Assembly: GCA_903879335.1 (NCBI GenBank) | Contig: CAIRLC010000017.1 | Coordinates: 186,001 to 250,000, forward strand | Length of the DNA stretch: 64,000 bases | Origin: an uncultured Pseudomonadota bacterium | Lineage (GTDB): Bacteria; Pseudomonadota; Gammaproteobacteria; Steroidobacterales; Steroidobacteraceae | Reading direction: 5' to 3' | Shown: positions 27,187-36,239 of the stretch, one piece after another | Numbering within the stretch: the stretch's first letter is position 1 | Layout: every line of letters starts with the position of its first letter | Position numbers and translations under genes: made by a program | Notes under the pieces: model-generated | What the model was told of the DNA's origin: nothing | Seen by the model: only the letters and a program-made list of their open reading frames with translations | Databases searched by the model: none

Positions 27187-28671
27187 CTAGGCCTTCTTCA
27201 TCGCGATTCCGCGACCGGCGCCGTCTGGACGCTCAAGGCCTGCGTGCGCGGCCTTGAGTTCCGCCAGCCGGGCCGACAGGTTTGCAGGGAACGGCGTAGC
27301 TTTAGCCGACTTGGCATCGACATGAAGGAACAAGTGCTCGCCGGTCGCGGCAATGACGCCGTCCGCCACGCGATGCAAGCGATGGAACAACCATAGGCGC
27401 TTGTCATCAGCATCGACGACCTGAGTCGTGACGTAGAAGGCATCGCCCTGCTTCATCTCGGCGCGGAAACTGACCTTCATCTCTACGGTATAGGGCGCAT
27501 GGCCCGCCGCTCGGTAAGCCTCGTCAATGCCCACTTGACGGAACAGTGCGTCGACCGCTTCGCCGAAAACGTGCTGGTACCGGTAATCGGTCATATGGCC
27601 GTTGTAGTCCACCCATTCCGGGCTCACCGTGCCTTCAAACAATTTGAGCGGCTGAGTTTTGTCCTGTTCAGACACTTTGGCGCGCGCGGCGGCGTCGCCA
27701 TACAAGCGCGCCTCGAGGGCGTTCAGCGTGGCGCCCGCGCCAATGTCGAACGGCTTCAGCGACTGCTGCACAGCGACCAAGTAGTTATCGCGCAGACGCT
27801 CCAGTTCACGAATCGAGCGACCAGCGGCCTGCTCAGCCGTGCCTTCGACCATACGGTCGATCAATTCTTCGGTGAGTTCGGGGGCTTCCAGCTTCGTCCA
27901 TGGCCATTTCAGGCACGGGCCAAACTGGTGCAGCATGTGCCGCATGCCAGGCTCACCGCCCGCCAGGTGATAAATCTGGTTCGTGCCCATGGCCGCCCAA
28001 CGCAAGCCGGGACCGTAGATGATGGACTCATCGAGTTCACGCGTCGTCGCGACGCCCTCATTCACCATGTGCAGAATTTCACGCCAAAGGGCTTCTTGCA
28101 GACGGTCGGTGAGGTGACCCGGGACTTCACGACGAACGCGAAGCGCATGCATGCCAATGTAGGTGTAGAACTCGGCTGCCGCTTCGATGCTCGAGTCAAT
28201 GGTCTTCTCGCCACCGACCAACTCGACCAACGGCAGCAGATATACGGGATTGAAGGGATGGCCGACGATGAGTCGCTCAGGCGCAGTCATATCCTTCTGC
28301 AGATCCGTCGGCATGAGACCGGACGTGCTCGACGCGATGATGACGTCTGGCGCGGCCACACGGCTAACCTGCGCGAGGATGCGCTGCTTGAGTGGCAGCT
28401 GCTCAGGGATATTTTCTTGTATGAAGTCGGCCTTCGCCGCCATTTCATCGAGATTCGTCGTGAAGCTCAGCTTGCCGCGCGGCGGCAGCGGTGCCGAGGT
28501 CAAGCGCGCCAACGCAGGCGCTGCGTTCTCAACGGAGTTGCGGATCCACTCTTCCATCTCCGGCTTCACATCCGCCGCAATCACGTCAATGCCGAAATGC
28601 AGCGCGCGGGCAGCCCAGCCGCCACCGATGACACCCGTGCCGAGCAGTCCCAGCGTCTTCACCTGTCTCAT
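27187..28671 (-). CDS. cdhA: L-carnitine dehydrogenase fused to hotdog thioesterase
   Basis: The ATG at 28671 has GGAG 6 bases upstream and gives 494 residues, close to the 497 of the Rhizobium enzyme. A 3-hydroxyacyl-CoA-dehydrogenase-type NAD domain (about 1-190, G11-T-G-V-I-G16, D34 for NAD) is followed by the helical C-terminal domain. The catalytic histidine is H138 in VGHPFNPVYLLPLVE and the pairing glutamate is E150. A hotdog thioesterase domain (about 335-480, VDYNGHMTDYRYQHVFGEA) ends the protein. It oxidises L-carnitine to 3-dehydrocarnitine. It heads the operon with the TetR, acyl-CoA dehydrogenase and MFS genes. Confidence 0.9.
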   Translation of the reverse strand: MRQVKTLGLLGTGVIGGGWAARALHFGIDVIAADVKPEMEEWIRNSVENAAPALARLTSAPLPPRGKLSFTTNLDEMAAKADFIQENIPEQLPLKQRILAQVSRVAAPDVIIASSTSGLMPTDLQKDMTAPERLIVGHPFNPVYLLPLVELVGGEKTIDSSIEAAAEFYTYIGMHALRVRREVPGHLTDRLQEALWREILHMVNEGVATTRELDESIIYGPGLRWAAMGTNQIYHLAGGEPGMRHMLHQFGPCLKWPWTKLEAPELTEELIDRMVEGTAEQAAGRSIRELERLRDNYLVAVQQSLKPFDIGAGATLNALEARLYGDAAARAKVSEQDKTQPLKLFEGTVSPEWVDYNGHMTDYRYQHVFGEAVDALFRQVGIDEAYRAAGHAPYTVEMKVSFRAEMKQGDAFYVTTQVVDADDKRLWLFHRLHRVADGVIAATGEHLFLHVDAKSAKATPFPANLSARLAELKAAHAGLERPDGAGRGIAMKKA

Positions 28672-28710
28672 GAGAGTCTCCAGAGCGTGGCGCGGCCGCG
28701 CCGTTTTTTT

Positions 28711-28729
28711 AATGTTAGGACAATAATAT
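28711..28729. promoter_or_regulatory. AT-rich promoter region with ATATTAT half-site
   Basis: Upstream of the carnitine dehydrogenase operon (minus strand), 28723-28729 reads ATATTAT on the minus strand, the same arm as in the dyad at 10590-10610. The second arm is degenerate (about 4 of 7 bases). A T-rich run (28704-28710) lies between it and the gene. This supports a shared regulator but is weak by itself. Confidence 0.35.
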
Positions 28730-28797
28730 AACAACCCCACCCGGCGGCAAGAGGGTCAGGCATCAGCGATTGGATAGCATGGCTGGCAGCGCCAGCG

Positions 28798-28857
28798 ATC
28801 CCCCCGACCCTCTAGGCCGGGGGGATGATCGGCGAGCCCAGGACGGGCCCGCCGATC
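28798..28857 (-). terminator. Tandem hairpins after the TonB receptor gene
   Basis: The stem at 28827-28834/28850-28857 (GATCGGCG / CGCCGATC, extended inward by GCCC/GGGC) lies 9 bases after the stop of the minus-strand receptor gene. A second 9-bp stem (28798-28806/28818-28826, ATCCCCCCG / CGGGGGGAT) abuts it. No T-run follows. Position suggests transcription end or 3' protection. Confidence 0.55.
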
Positions 28858-28866
28858 TGAGGCAGA

Positions 28867-31482
28867 TCAGAACTTCTGGCCGAACTTCAGCCCGATCGTC
28901 CGCGGCTGCACAGGGATCGAGTACACCTGACCGCAAATGGTCTCGGTGCACTGCGCAAACCGGGTCAGATCCGCATGCGAATCGAGCGCGTTGTTGACGA
29001 ATAAGTCCCAGGACAACCCGTCCTTCGAGACACCCACAGACAGATCAACCAACCCGTACGCATCGATAGGCCCTAAGTGCTGCTGGTCAACGACGCGCAG
29101 CTTCTGGGTCATCGAGGTCTGGTAGACGTACGCTGCCTGCCAGTACGCATCCCATGAGTTCAATGAGAACTCGTAGCGACCCACTACGTTACCCTTGAAC
29201 TCCGGCGAGGACGGCATGCGCGTGCCGGCCGGCGCCAGAGGGCCTGTGATCGAACTGCCATCGGCATAGGTGTGCACTTGGTCCGGGCAATTGGTCACGC
29301 CAACCGCGCCGCAGTAGTTCACGGTCAACTCGTCCTTCGGCAACCACGTGGCGTTTGCGGTCAGCGTGAAAGCTGAATTGACTGCCCACTGCAGTTCCGA
29401 CTCGACACCGGTCGCCTTCGCCGCACCGCCGTTGACGATGATCGTGAGGCTGTTGGGGCCCAAGAAGGCAAACTGGAAGTCCTTCCAGTCTTCCTGAAAG
29501 ACTGCACCGTTCCAACGCAGACGATGACCGAGCCAGGTGGTCTTCCAGCCGATCTCGGTGTTGGTGAGGTAATCCGCCTGGTAAGGGCCAATGCCTGCCG
29601 CCGCGGTACGGTTCACGCCACCAGGACGGAAGCCCTTCGAGTAAGTCGCGTAGACCATCTTGTCCGCGTCGATCTTGTAGGTGAGGTTGAAGCGCGGCGT
29701 GTTACCGGACTGCTTCACCGCACGGTTCAAGTTTGTGCACGGCGCCCCGTTGAAGGGATGGTATGTCTCAAGCGACGCGTTATAGAAGGAATTCCATGGC
29801 GAGCCTGCAATGACCGGGTTACCGTTTGCATCCACCACGTGATTGCCGTTGGCGTCAATCGGGCCGCACTGCGACACGCCGGTATGCGACGAGAAGTTAT
29901 TCGAGTAGCCGTAGAATCCTTCAAGGCTATTGTTAGTCTTGAAGAAGCGATAACCCGCCGTTGCCGACAGCTTGCTGCTGATGTCATACGTGACTTCACC
30001 GAAGATCGCCTGGTCACGATCCACACGCTGCTGATCGGTTAACCAAACCGTGTTCGACCAGCCTGGGATAGAGAGCGAGTCCGCGAGGCCCGGGCCACCG
30101 GTGCTCAACTCGCCCGGCATCCAATACCGCTCGTAGAACGTGTGGGTCTGGCGCTGCACGAAGGCACCAAAGGTAGCGCGCAGTGCGTTTTCTTTAGGCG
30201 TCGTGAAACGGAGTTCGTGGCTCCACTTGTTGAACTCGTGGTTACCGATCACCTGCTGCGCTGGGTTGATCAGATGACCTGCATTGTCGTAGAAGTAGTT
30301 ACCCGAACCGTAGTACTTGTCGTAGAAGAACGAGTAGTCGCTGTAGTCAGCGCCGTGGAACTGATGACGCTTCAGGTAGGCACCGGCATAGACCATATCG
30401 AGGTCGCCAATCTTACCTTCAACCGTCAGCGAGCCCTGCGTCCACGACTCGTTACCCTTTTCCGGCGAGAAGTGTGCAACCTTCAAGAAGCCCACGGCCG
30501 GGTCGTAACCGAAGAAGCCGTTCGCGGTCATGGACTGGCCCATGAAGCCCGGGGTGATCGTCCAGTTGTCACCGATCGTGATGCGCGCCTGGCCACGAGC
30601 ACCGTAGGTGTCGACCTCGTTGTAGTTATCCTTACGGAACGCCGCATTACTCGACGCGCCAGCGCCGACGGTGCCCTGACTGCCATTCGCCGCATCCCAA
30701 GAAGGGTACGTACGGACACCATTAACGATGCCCGAACCAGCAACGCTGGTGCCCGCAACGTTCGAAATGAACCCCGCATCATGTTCAGCCCAACCCACCA
30801 AGCGGACCGCCGCGACGGGGGTCAGCGGTAAGTTCACGAAGCCTTCAGCGACATAGCCATTGCCGCCGTGCGCGACATTATTGAGCTGAAGATCGTATCC
30901 GGCGGCGAATGCCTTGGGATCCGGCTTATTGGTGATGATGCGAATCGTACCGGCCTCGGAGCTGGCGCCGTAGAGCGTGCCCTGTGGGCCTTCCAACACT
31001 TCAACCCGCTGAATGTCATAAACGTGAATATCGAGCGTACCGTCGATCATCGTGACCGGCTGCTCGTCGAGATAGGTACCGACGCTCGGTTGAGAACCGG
31101 AATGGTTACCGTCACCGCCCGAGTTGATGCCGCGCATGTAGACGTGCGTCGTGCCAGGCTGACCGCTGTTGCCCTGACCATTCGAACGCGACATCTGCAC
31201 GCTCGGTAAGTATTTGACATAGGTGTCGAGATTGACGACGTGGAGCTCAGAGAGCTTCTCGGTACCGAGCGCCTGAATGCTGACGGGCACGTCTTGGACG
31301 TTTTCCGCGCGCTTTTGCGCGGTCACGACGACCTCATCTAGACCGCCCATCGGCTTGTCTTCAGCCGCGTAGCCAACCGGAATACCGGCCAAAATACCGG
31401 ATATTGCTGCGGCGAGCGGTGCGTAACGCACTATTCGTGAGCGATCGCTCGAAGCGACATCTGATTTTAATTTGCTCTGCAT
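28867..31482 (-). CDS. TonB-dependent outer-membrane receptor
   Basis: This 871-residue protein has a long N-region (about 40 residues) with a signal peptide near YAPLAAAISGILAGIPVGYA. A TonB box LDEVVVTAQKRAENVQDVPVS (from about residue 48), a plug domain (about 60-190, VEVLEGPQGTLYGASSEAGTIR) and a beta-barrel ending GLKFGQKF follow. AGGGGA sits 8 bases before the ATG. It is only 44 bases after the TPR-sulfotransferase stop, so the two form an operon. Receptors with such a partner are frequent in Steroidobacter/sphingomonad-type genomes. The ligand is unknown. Carnitine or betaine genes upstream suggest, but do not prove, a link. Confidence 0.9.
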   Translation of the reverse strand: MQSKLKSDVASSDRSRIVRYAPLAAAISGILAGIPVGYAAEDKPMGGLDEVVVTAQKRAENVQDVPVSIQALGTEKLSELHVVNLDTYVKYLPSVQMSRSNGQGNSGQPGTTHVYMRGINSGGDGNHSGSQPSVGTYLDEQPVTMIDGTLDIHVYDIQRVEVLEGPQGTLYGASSEAGTIRIITNKPDPKAFAAGYDLQLNNVAHGGNGYVAEGFVNLPLTPVAAVRLVGWAEHDAGFISNVAGTSVAGSGIVNGVRTYPSWDAANGSQGTVGAGASSNAAFRKDNYNEVDTYGARGQARITIGDNWTITPGFMGQSMTANGFFGYDPAVGFLKVAHFSPEKGNESWTQGSLTVEGKIGDLDMVYAGAYLKRHQFHGADYSDYSFFYDKYYGSGNYFYDNAGHLINPAQQVIGNHEFNKWSHELRFTTPKENALRATFGAFVQRQTHTFYERYWMPGELSTGGPGLADSLSIPGWSNTVWLTDQQRVDRDQAIFGEVTYDISSKLSATAGYRFFKTNNSLEGFYGYSNNFSSHTGVSQCGPIDANGNHVVDANGNPVIAGSPWNSFYNASLETYHPFNGAPCTNLNRAVKQSGNTPRFNLTYKIDADKMVYATYSKGFRPGGVNRTAAAGIGPYQADYLTNTEIGWKTTWLGHRLRWNGAVFQEDWKDFQFAFLGPNSLTIIVNGGAAKATGVESELQWAVNSAFTLTANATWLPKDELTVNYCGAVGVTNCPDQVHTYADGSSITGPLAPAGTRMPSSPEFKGNVVGRYEFSLNSWDAYWQAAYVYQTSMTQKLRVVDQQHLGPIDAYGLVDLSVGVSKDGLSWDLFVNNALDSHADLTRFAQCTETICGQVYSIPVQPRTIGLKFGQKF

Positions 31483-31526
31483 GGATATAGTCCCCTGTCT
31501 TTAAAACGCACTCAATAAAAACTCAA

Positions 31527-33605
31527 TCAAACAGAAACGTCAGCACCTGCAAAGGCTGGCACCGATGGATACGCATCAAGCACAGAACCTAGGGCCGCAC
31601 GCAGCCGACCTAGCCATGGCTCGTAATGGCGGTAGTGATCAACGCCATCACGGTAGATGGGCTGACGAACTTGCTCGGAGCTCGCCGTCCGCACGGCGCG
31701 CTCGTTCTCATAAAACCGAAGGCAGTTCTCTTCAAAGGGCAAGCCACAGTAGTCGAGTAAACGACGAACTTCGCCTTCCGTGTCATCGATCATCTGCTCA
31801 TAGAACACACGATGGACTCGTCCGGGTAGCACGGTATCGAAGTGGGCCAACAACGCGACATAGTCGTGGTAGTACCGGCCGACATCGTCGAGCGAATAAG
31901 AGAAGTTCTGCCCACGTGCGAAATGCTGCTTGAATGCTGAAAAACAGCATCCCAAGGGATGACGCCGCGCATCGATGATTTTTGCGTTCGGCAAGATGAG
32001 GTGGATCAAGCCGATATGCAGAAAGTTATTCGGCATCTTATCGATAAAAAACGGGGCTGCTGTCCGACGCTGAATTCGCGTTTGCGACAAATAGCGCTGA
32101 CCCAAATCGGATAATTCCTCATCCGTCATCGATTCCAAGCAGGCGGGGTAGAGTGGCCCATCGCCGCGTCCGGGGCGCCCGGTCAACTCTCGCGCCATCG
32201 ACGTGATATCAGGCAATTCCATCGTGCCTTCAACCAGCGAGTGACTGGAGAGGATTTGCTCAATCAGTGTGGAGCCGGCACGCGGTAATCCAACGACAAA
32301 AATTGGATCTGGCGCCGAGCACCCCACGCTGCGGCGATGGCTGAGCAGCTCTGCCGTGAACACCGTTCGAACGCGATCCAAGTGGGCGGAGGTCTCGTCC
32401 GCATCATAGGCCACCATGCGTCGGCGGATCTCGGCCCCGCGTGCGTAGTGTTGAAAGGACGCAGCATAGTCCGCAGCGTCTTCGTAGGCTTTACCGAGCG
32501 CATACTCGAAATGCAGTCGGTCATCGTCCTCTAAAGGTTCGCGCAAGAGCCCTGCATGCATGGCGGCCACGTCATCGTCACTGAACCTAAACGTTTTTAA
32601 GTTCGCGAGGCTCCAGTAGGCCTCACCTAGATCAGCTTTCAGTTCGATCGCGCGACGGTAAGCGCTGATTGCCTCCGTTTGCCGCCGGTCAGTCTTCAGC
32701 GCGTGCCCATAACTCATCCAAATCTTTGGCTGATCGGGATATTCCTGCAGCACAGACTCGTAGGATTCCAGCGACTGGGTGTAATCCCCGAGATTCGCCA
32801 GAACTGCTGCCTTTAAATTGCGATAACTGGGATTGCGCGGTTCGACCTCAAGCAATCGATTCACCTCGGTAAGCGCGAGTTCGGACTTCGCTTGCCGATA
32901 GAGCACCATCGCGTAATTGTGGCGCGCGGCATGAAAGCTCGGCGATAACTCAAGGCACCGTTCAAGCAGCGTTTGCGCATCGGCGTAGCGCCTCAGGCGA
33001 GCACCGACTTCCGCCAACATGCGCAGTGCAGCGACATCGGTCGGCAACTCCGACAAGTGGTCTCGGAGCAACGATTCGGCCGTCGGCAACTCGTTAGCAA
33101 CGAGCGCATTAGCTGCAGCCATCAAACGTGGGTCACGATTAGCGGCTTTTAGAAACCGTGCGCGGGCCTGGTCAGCGTCCTGCCCTTGCCCCAGCGCGTC
33201 GAGGTGATCCGCCAATTGTCGCCAGGCATCCGGACGATCAGGCGCAAGCTGTACGGCGCGACGCAAAGCCGCGACCGCTTCGGGTAGCCGATCCAACTGG
33301 CCGAGCGTCACCCCATATTCAATTTGGGAAGCGGCCGACCGCGTTTGCTCGCGAGCTAATGAATCTAGGATGTCCAGGGCGCCCGACAGATCGCCGAGCA
33401 ATCTGCGGGCAACACCTAAGAGAAGTCGTGCGTGTGGGTGACCGGGGACCACATTCAGAATTTCGGTCGCCTGCTCGGCCGCCAACTCGGGCTGGGTACC
33501 CAAGAGGCGAGTCGCGTGATTCAACGCAACGTCGAGCGTTCCGATAGGCTCCGATTGACTCAACGAACTCCCCTGCTCGCCTGTCGGCGATGTCCCCAGA
33601 TTCAA
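31527..33605 (-). CDS. TPR-repeat sulfotransferase-family protein
   Basis: This 692-residue protein combines N-terminal tetratricopeptide repeats (about residues 20-350, for example ARLLLGVARRLLGDLSGALD and ALRRAVQLAPDRPDAWRQLA) with a C-terminal sulfotransferase domain (about 430-690). That domain has the PAPS-type motif VVGLPRAGSTLIEQILSSH and the later DARRHPLGCCFSAFKQHF. The start is TTG at 33605 with a weak GAGA site, so the exact N-terminus is uncertain. It is upstream of and probably cotranscribed with the TonB receptor. The sulfate acceptor is unknown. Confidence 0.83.
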   Translation of the reverse strand: MNLGTSPTGEQGSSLSQSEPIGTLDVALNHATRLLGTQPELAAEQATEILNVVPGHPHARLLLGVARRLLGDLSGALDILDSLAREQTRSAASQIEYGVTLGQLDRLPEAVAALRRAVQLAPDRPDAWRQLADHLDALGQGQDADQARARFLKAANRDPRLMAAANALVANELPTAESLLRDHLSELPTDVAALRMLAEVGARLRRYADAQTLLERCLELSPSFHAARHNYAMVLYRQAKSELALTEVNRLLEVEPRNPSYRNLKAAVLANLGDYTQSLESYESVLQEYPDQPKIWMSYGHALKTDRRQTEAISAYRRAIELKADLGEAYWSLANLKTFRFSDDDVAAMHAGLLREPLEDDDRLHFEYALGKAYEDAADYAASFQHYARGAEIRRRMVAYDADETSAHLDRVRTVFTAELLSHRRSVGCSAPDPIFVVGLPRAGSTLIEQILSSHSLVEGTMELPDITSMARELTGRPGRGDGPLYPACLESMTDEELSDLGQRYLSQTRIQRRTAAPFFIDKMPNNFLHIGLIHLILPNAKIIDARRHPLGCCFSAFKQHFARGQNFSYSLDDVGRYYHDYVALLAHFDTVLPGRVHRVFYEQMIDDTEGEVRRLLDYCGLPFEENCLRFYENERAVRTASSEQVRQPIYRDGVDHYRHYEPWLGRLRAALGSVLDAYPSVPAFAGADVSV

Positions 33606-34195
33606 CGCAATCTCGAATCAGACTCCGCCGCTGCGTTCTTGTCAATTATGCAACGTAATCGATGCGATTGGCACGGCCGGAAAATACGCAGCGTTGCACG
33701 CTTACAACAACGAGGACGGGCGACGCGCCTGGTGATCGACACCGGAATGACCCCTCGCAATCACGTCACGGGATCTCCGTTAGGTCGCGGGTATCACTGG
33801 GCTGACCCAGACCGGCTCGCTGATGCTTGCGCCGCTTACGCCAAGGCCATGGCCCAGATGGGCCCGTATCGACTCAATATGGCTCAAATTGCGCCTAACT
33901 TCGTCTAAATTTATGCCAATTCACTTTAAGTATCTCGAATAGGAATATCGCTACCGTGTGTAACTGGAGCCTATTTCCGTCCACGAAATTGCCACAGTCA
34001 GTGAGCATGTTGCCCCGTGGAGCGAGTTCACCCCTTGCTGCCGTCCGCCGGATCCGCCGATCGGTTCGCGGTAGGCCCATTCGATGCGCCTCAAGGGCAA
34101 AGACTTGCTGCCTTCTATCCGAGTCCAGGCACAACACCACCTGCGGCATCGCGGGCCGGTTCGGCTAGAATCCGTGGGAACTGAGGAAGTCCGCC
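33606..34195. other. 590-base intergenic region before ispG
   Basis: No gene with a convincing family match was found here. Short frames on both strands have no recognisable domain or good ribosome site. The right end holds the ispG ribosome site (GAGGAAG). The left end is AT-rich and may hold the promoter of the TPR-sulfotransferase operon. Confidence 0.4.
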
Positions 34196-35422
34196 ATGTC
34201 ATTGCCCACTCGTCGCCTGTCCGTCGCCTCTATCATCGGTCACGTCCGCGTCGGAGGTGACGCACCGATCGTCGTCCAATCCATGACGAACACCGATACG
34301 GCAGACATCGACGGCACCGTCGCCCAAGTGCTTGCGCTCGCCCGTGCCGGCTCTGAACTCGTGCGCATTACGGTCAACGAGAAAGAAGCCGCTGCCGCCG
34401 TGCCGCACATACGCGAGGCGCTGGATCGCGCAGGATGCACGGTACCGCTCATCGGAGACTTCCATTTCAACGGACACCGTCTGCTCAAAGATGAACCGGC
34501 ATGTGCCGAGGCGCTGGCAAAATTGCGCATCAACCCAGGCAATGTGGGGCGGGGATCGAAGCGGGACACGCAATTTGCAGAGATGATCGAAGTGGCCTGC
34601 CGCTACAAGAAACCGGTTCGTATCGGTGTGAACTGGGGCAGCCTCGACCAAGACCTCGTCACTCGCATGATGGATGAAAATGCGTTGCGACCAGATCCCG
34701 TCGACGTCATGGACGTCGTTCGAGAGGCCACCGTTGTCTCAGCTCTCACCAGCGCAAAGCGCGCCGAGGAACTTGGTCTAGGCCGCGATCAGATCGTGCT
34801 ATCCGCGAAGGTGAGCGGCGTTCAAGATCTGATCTCGATCTACCGTTCGCTCGCCGCGCGATGCGACTATCCATTGCATCTCGGCTTGACCGAGGCGGGT
34901 ATGGGCTCGAAGGGGATTGTGGCGTCGTCAGCTGCGATGGCCGTATTACTTCAAGAAGGGATCGGCGATACCATTCGGATATCGCTGACACCCGAGCCGG
35001 GTGGTGATCGCACGCGCGAAGTCATCGTGGCGCAAGAACTCCTTCAGACCATGGGATTACGAGCGTTCACCCCGATGGTGACCAGCTGCCCAGGCTGCGG
35101 CCGTACCACCAGCACTTATTTCCAAGAGCTCGCTGAAAGGATTCAACGGCACATCCGCGAGCGCATGCCCACTTGGCGCGGGACCCATGACGGCGTCGAG
35201 AACATGACTGTTGCCGTCATGGGCTGCGTCGTCAACGGTCCTGGCGAGAGCAAACATGCAAGCATCGGCATCAGCCTACCGGGTACCGGCGAGAGGCCCG
35301 TAGCGCCGGTGTATGAGGACGGCGAGAAAACAGTCACGCTCAAAGGCGACCACATCGCCGAAGAGTTTCAAGAACTCGTCGAGGCTTACATTCTGCGTCG
35401 CTACCCTCGGAGAGCCGAATAA
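34196..35422 (+). CDS. ispG: 4-hydroxy-3-methylbut-2-en-1-yl diphosphate synthase
   Basis: This 408-residue IspG/GcpE has an N-terminal TIM barrel ([27 protein letters not shown]) and a C-terminal [4Fe-4S] domain with the cysteine motif SCPGCGR and the later [10 protein letters not shown], giving three cluster ligands plus the glutamate. It converts MEcPP to HMBPP in the MEP isoprenoid pathway in the cytosol. GAGGA lies before the ATG. Its stop overlaps the start of phhB (TAATG), so the two are coupled. Confidence 0.97.
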   Translation: MSLPTRRLSVASIIGHVRVGGDAPIVVQSMTNTDTADIDGTVAQVLALARAGSELVRITVNEKEAAAAVPHIREALDRAGCTVPLIGDFHFNGHRLLKDEPACAEALAKLRINPGNVGRGSKRDTQFAEMIEVACRYKKPVRIGVNWGSLDQDLVTRMMDENALRPDPVDVMDVVREATVVSALTSAKRAEELGLGRDQIVLSAKVSGVQDLISIYRSLAARCDYPLHLGLTEAGMGSKGIVASSAAMAVLLQEGIGDTIRISLTPEPGGDRTREVIVAQELLQTMGLRAFTPMVTSCPGCGRTTSTYFQELAERIQRHIRERMPTWRGTHDGVENMTVAVMGCVVNGPGESKHASIGISLPGTGERPVAPVYEDGEKTVTLKGDHIAEEFQELVEAYILRRYPRRAE

Positions 35423-35751
35423 TGGAAGCCTTTGCTGACCGGCACTGCATACCCTGTGAGGGTGGGATCGAGGCGATGAGCCTGGAGGCCGCTCAAGCGG
35501 CGATGTCGTCTTTGGACCCTGCGTGGCGCCTCGATGAGACTGGCCGACAACTGCAGCGAGACTATCGATTTCCCAATTTCTTACGAACGATGAGTTTCGT
35601 GAACGCGCTCGCGCACATCGCCAACGTAGAAGACCATCATCCCGACTTAGCGTTGGGGTACAACTACTGCCGCATCGTCTATACGACTCACGCGATTCAC
35701 GGCCTCTCAGAAAACGACTTCATCTGCGCTGCGAAGATCGATCGACTCTAG
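35422..35751 (+). CDS. phhB: Pterin-4a-carbinolamine dehydratase
   Basis: This 109-residue protein has the family signature EDHHPDL at about residue 69 and matches DCoH/PhhB in length. It recycles the 4a-hydroxy-tetrahydropterin formed by phenylalanine hydroxylase. No phenylalanine hydroxylase gene lies in the window, and many bacteria carry the gene without one, perhaps for pterin recycling with other enzymes. It overlaps ispG by one base (TAATG). Its end overlaps the minus-strand membrane protein gene by 4 bases. Confidence 0.9.
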   Translation: MEAFADRHCIPCEGGIEAMSLEAAQAAMSSLDPAWRLDETGRQLQRDYRFPNFLRTMSFVNALAHIANVEDHHPDLALGYNYCRIVYTTHAIHGLSENDFICAAKIDRL

Positions 35752-36239
35752 CGAACTTGCGCTCGTCGGCGAGCGATCCGCGCTCTAAAAGCCACGAATC
35801 CTGAAATTAAAAAACTTGCCACGAGCAGCGTTTCGCCAAGGTCTATTGCTTGCGCTACAGGAGATAGCCAATGGTCGGCATGTAGCTTCAGTTGTTCCGC
35901 CTGCTGTGGACTTGCCGCCGCAAGATGTCGCGCATATCGCCCTATGAGAAGTTGCGGCTGAGCGACAGCATAAAGCCAAGAGGCTGCTCCGCCTACGATG
36001 CACGCCTGCAACGTCGCTAAAAACAAGGCCAATCGCAAGCGCACGGACTGCGAGGCACCGACCATGCTGCTTTGTCCGTAGAGCGACACTAAAACGATCG
36101 CGATGAGCGGCACATCGTCCGACACTGTGGCGGCTGCCGCCCCGAAATACCATTGCGGGAGGATTAAGCCGAGCACAGCAACACCCGTACCGGCCAGCGC
36201 CCACGTCAGCGGACCTGGCAAGCGAGAATCCGTGCTCAT
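35748..36239 (-). CDS. Four-helix membrane protein, unknown function (DUF2721-like)
   Basis: The ATG at 36239 overlaps the ubiI-like stop (ATGA) and gives 163 residues. Four hydrophobic segments are visible near residues 8-28, 38-52, 65-92 and 130-150. The N-terminal MSTDSRLPGPLTWALAG matches no family I can name firmly. It is the last gene of the ygfB-pepP-ubiH-ubiI operon, so it may be expressed with ubiquinone synthesis. Confidence 0.65.
   Translation of the reverse strand: MSTDSRLPGPLTWALAGTGVAVLGLILPQWYFGAAAATVSDDVPLIAIVLVSLYGQSSMVGASQSVRLRLALFLATLQACIVGGAASWLYAVAQPQLLIGRYARHLAAASPQQAEQLKLHADHWLSPVAQAIDLGETLLVASFLISGFVAFRARIARRRAQVR

Noticed and set aside
27499-28731. 410-codon open frame on the plus strand opposite carnitine dehydrogenase
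   Set aside because: No domain or ribosome site, and it is wholly antisense to a clear gene.
33895-34149. 84-codon minus-strand frame upstream of ispG
   Set aside because: No family match, no ribosome site and no conserved neighbour.
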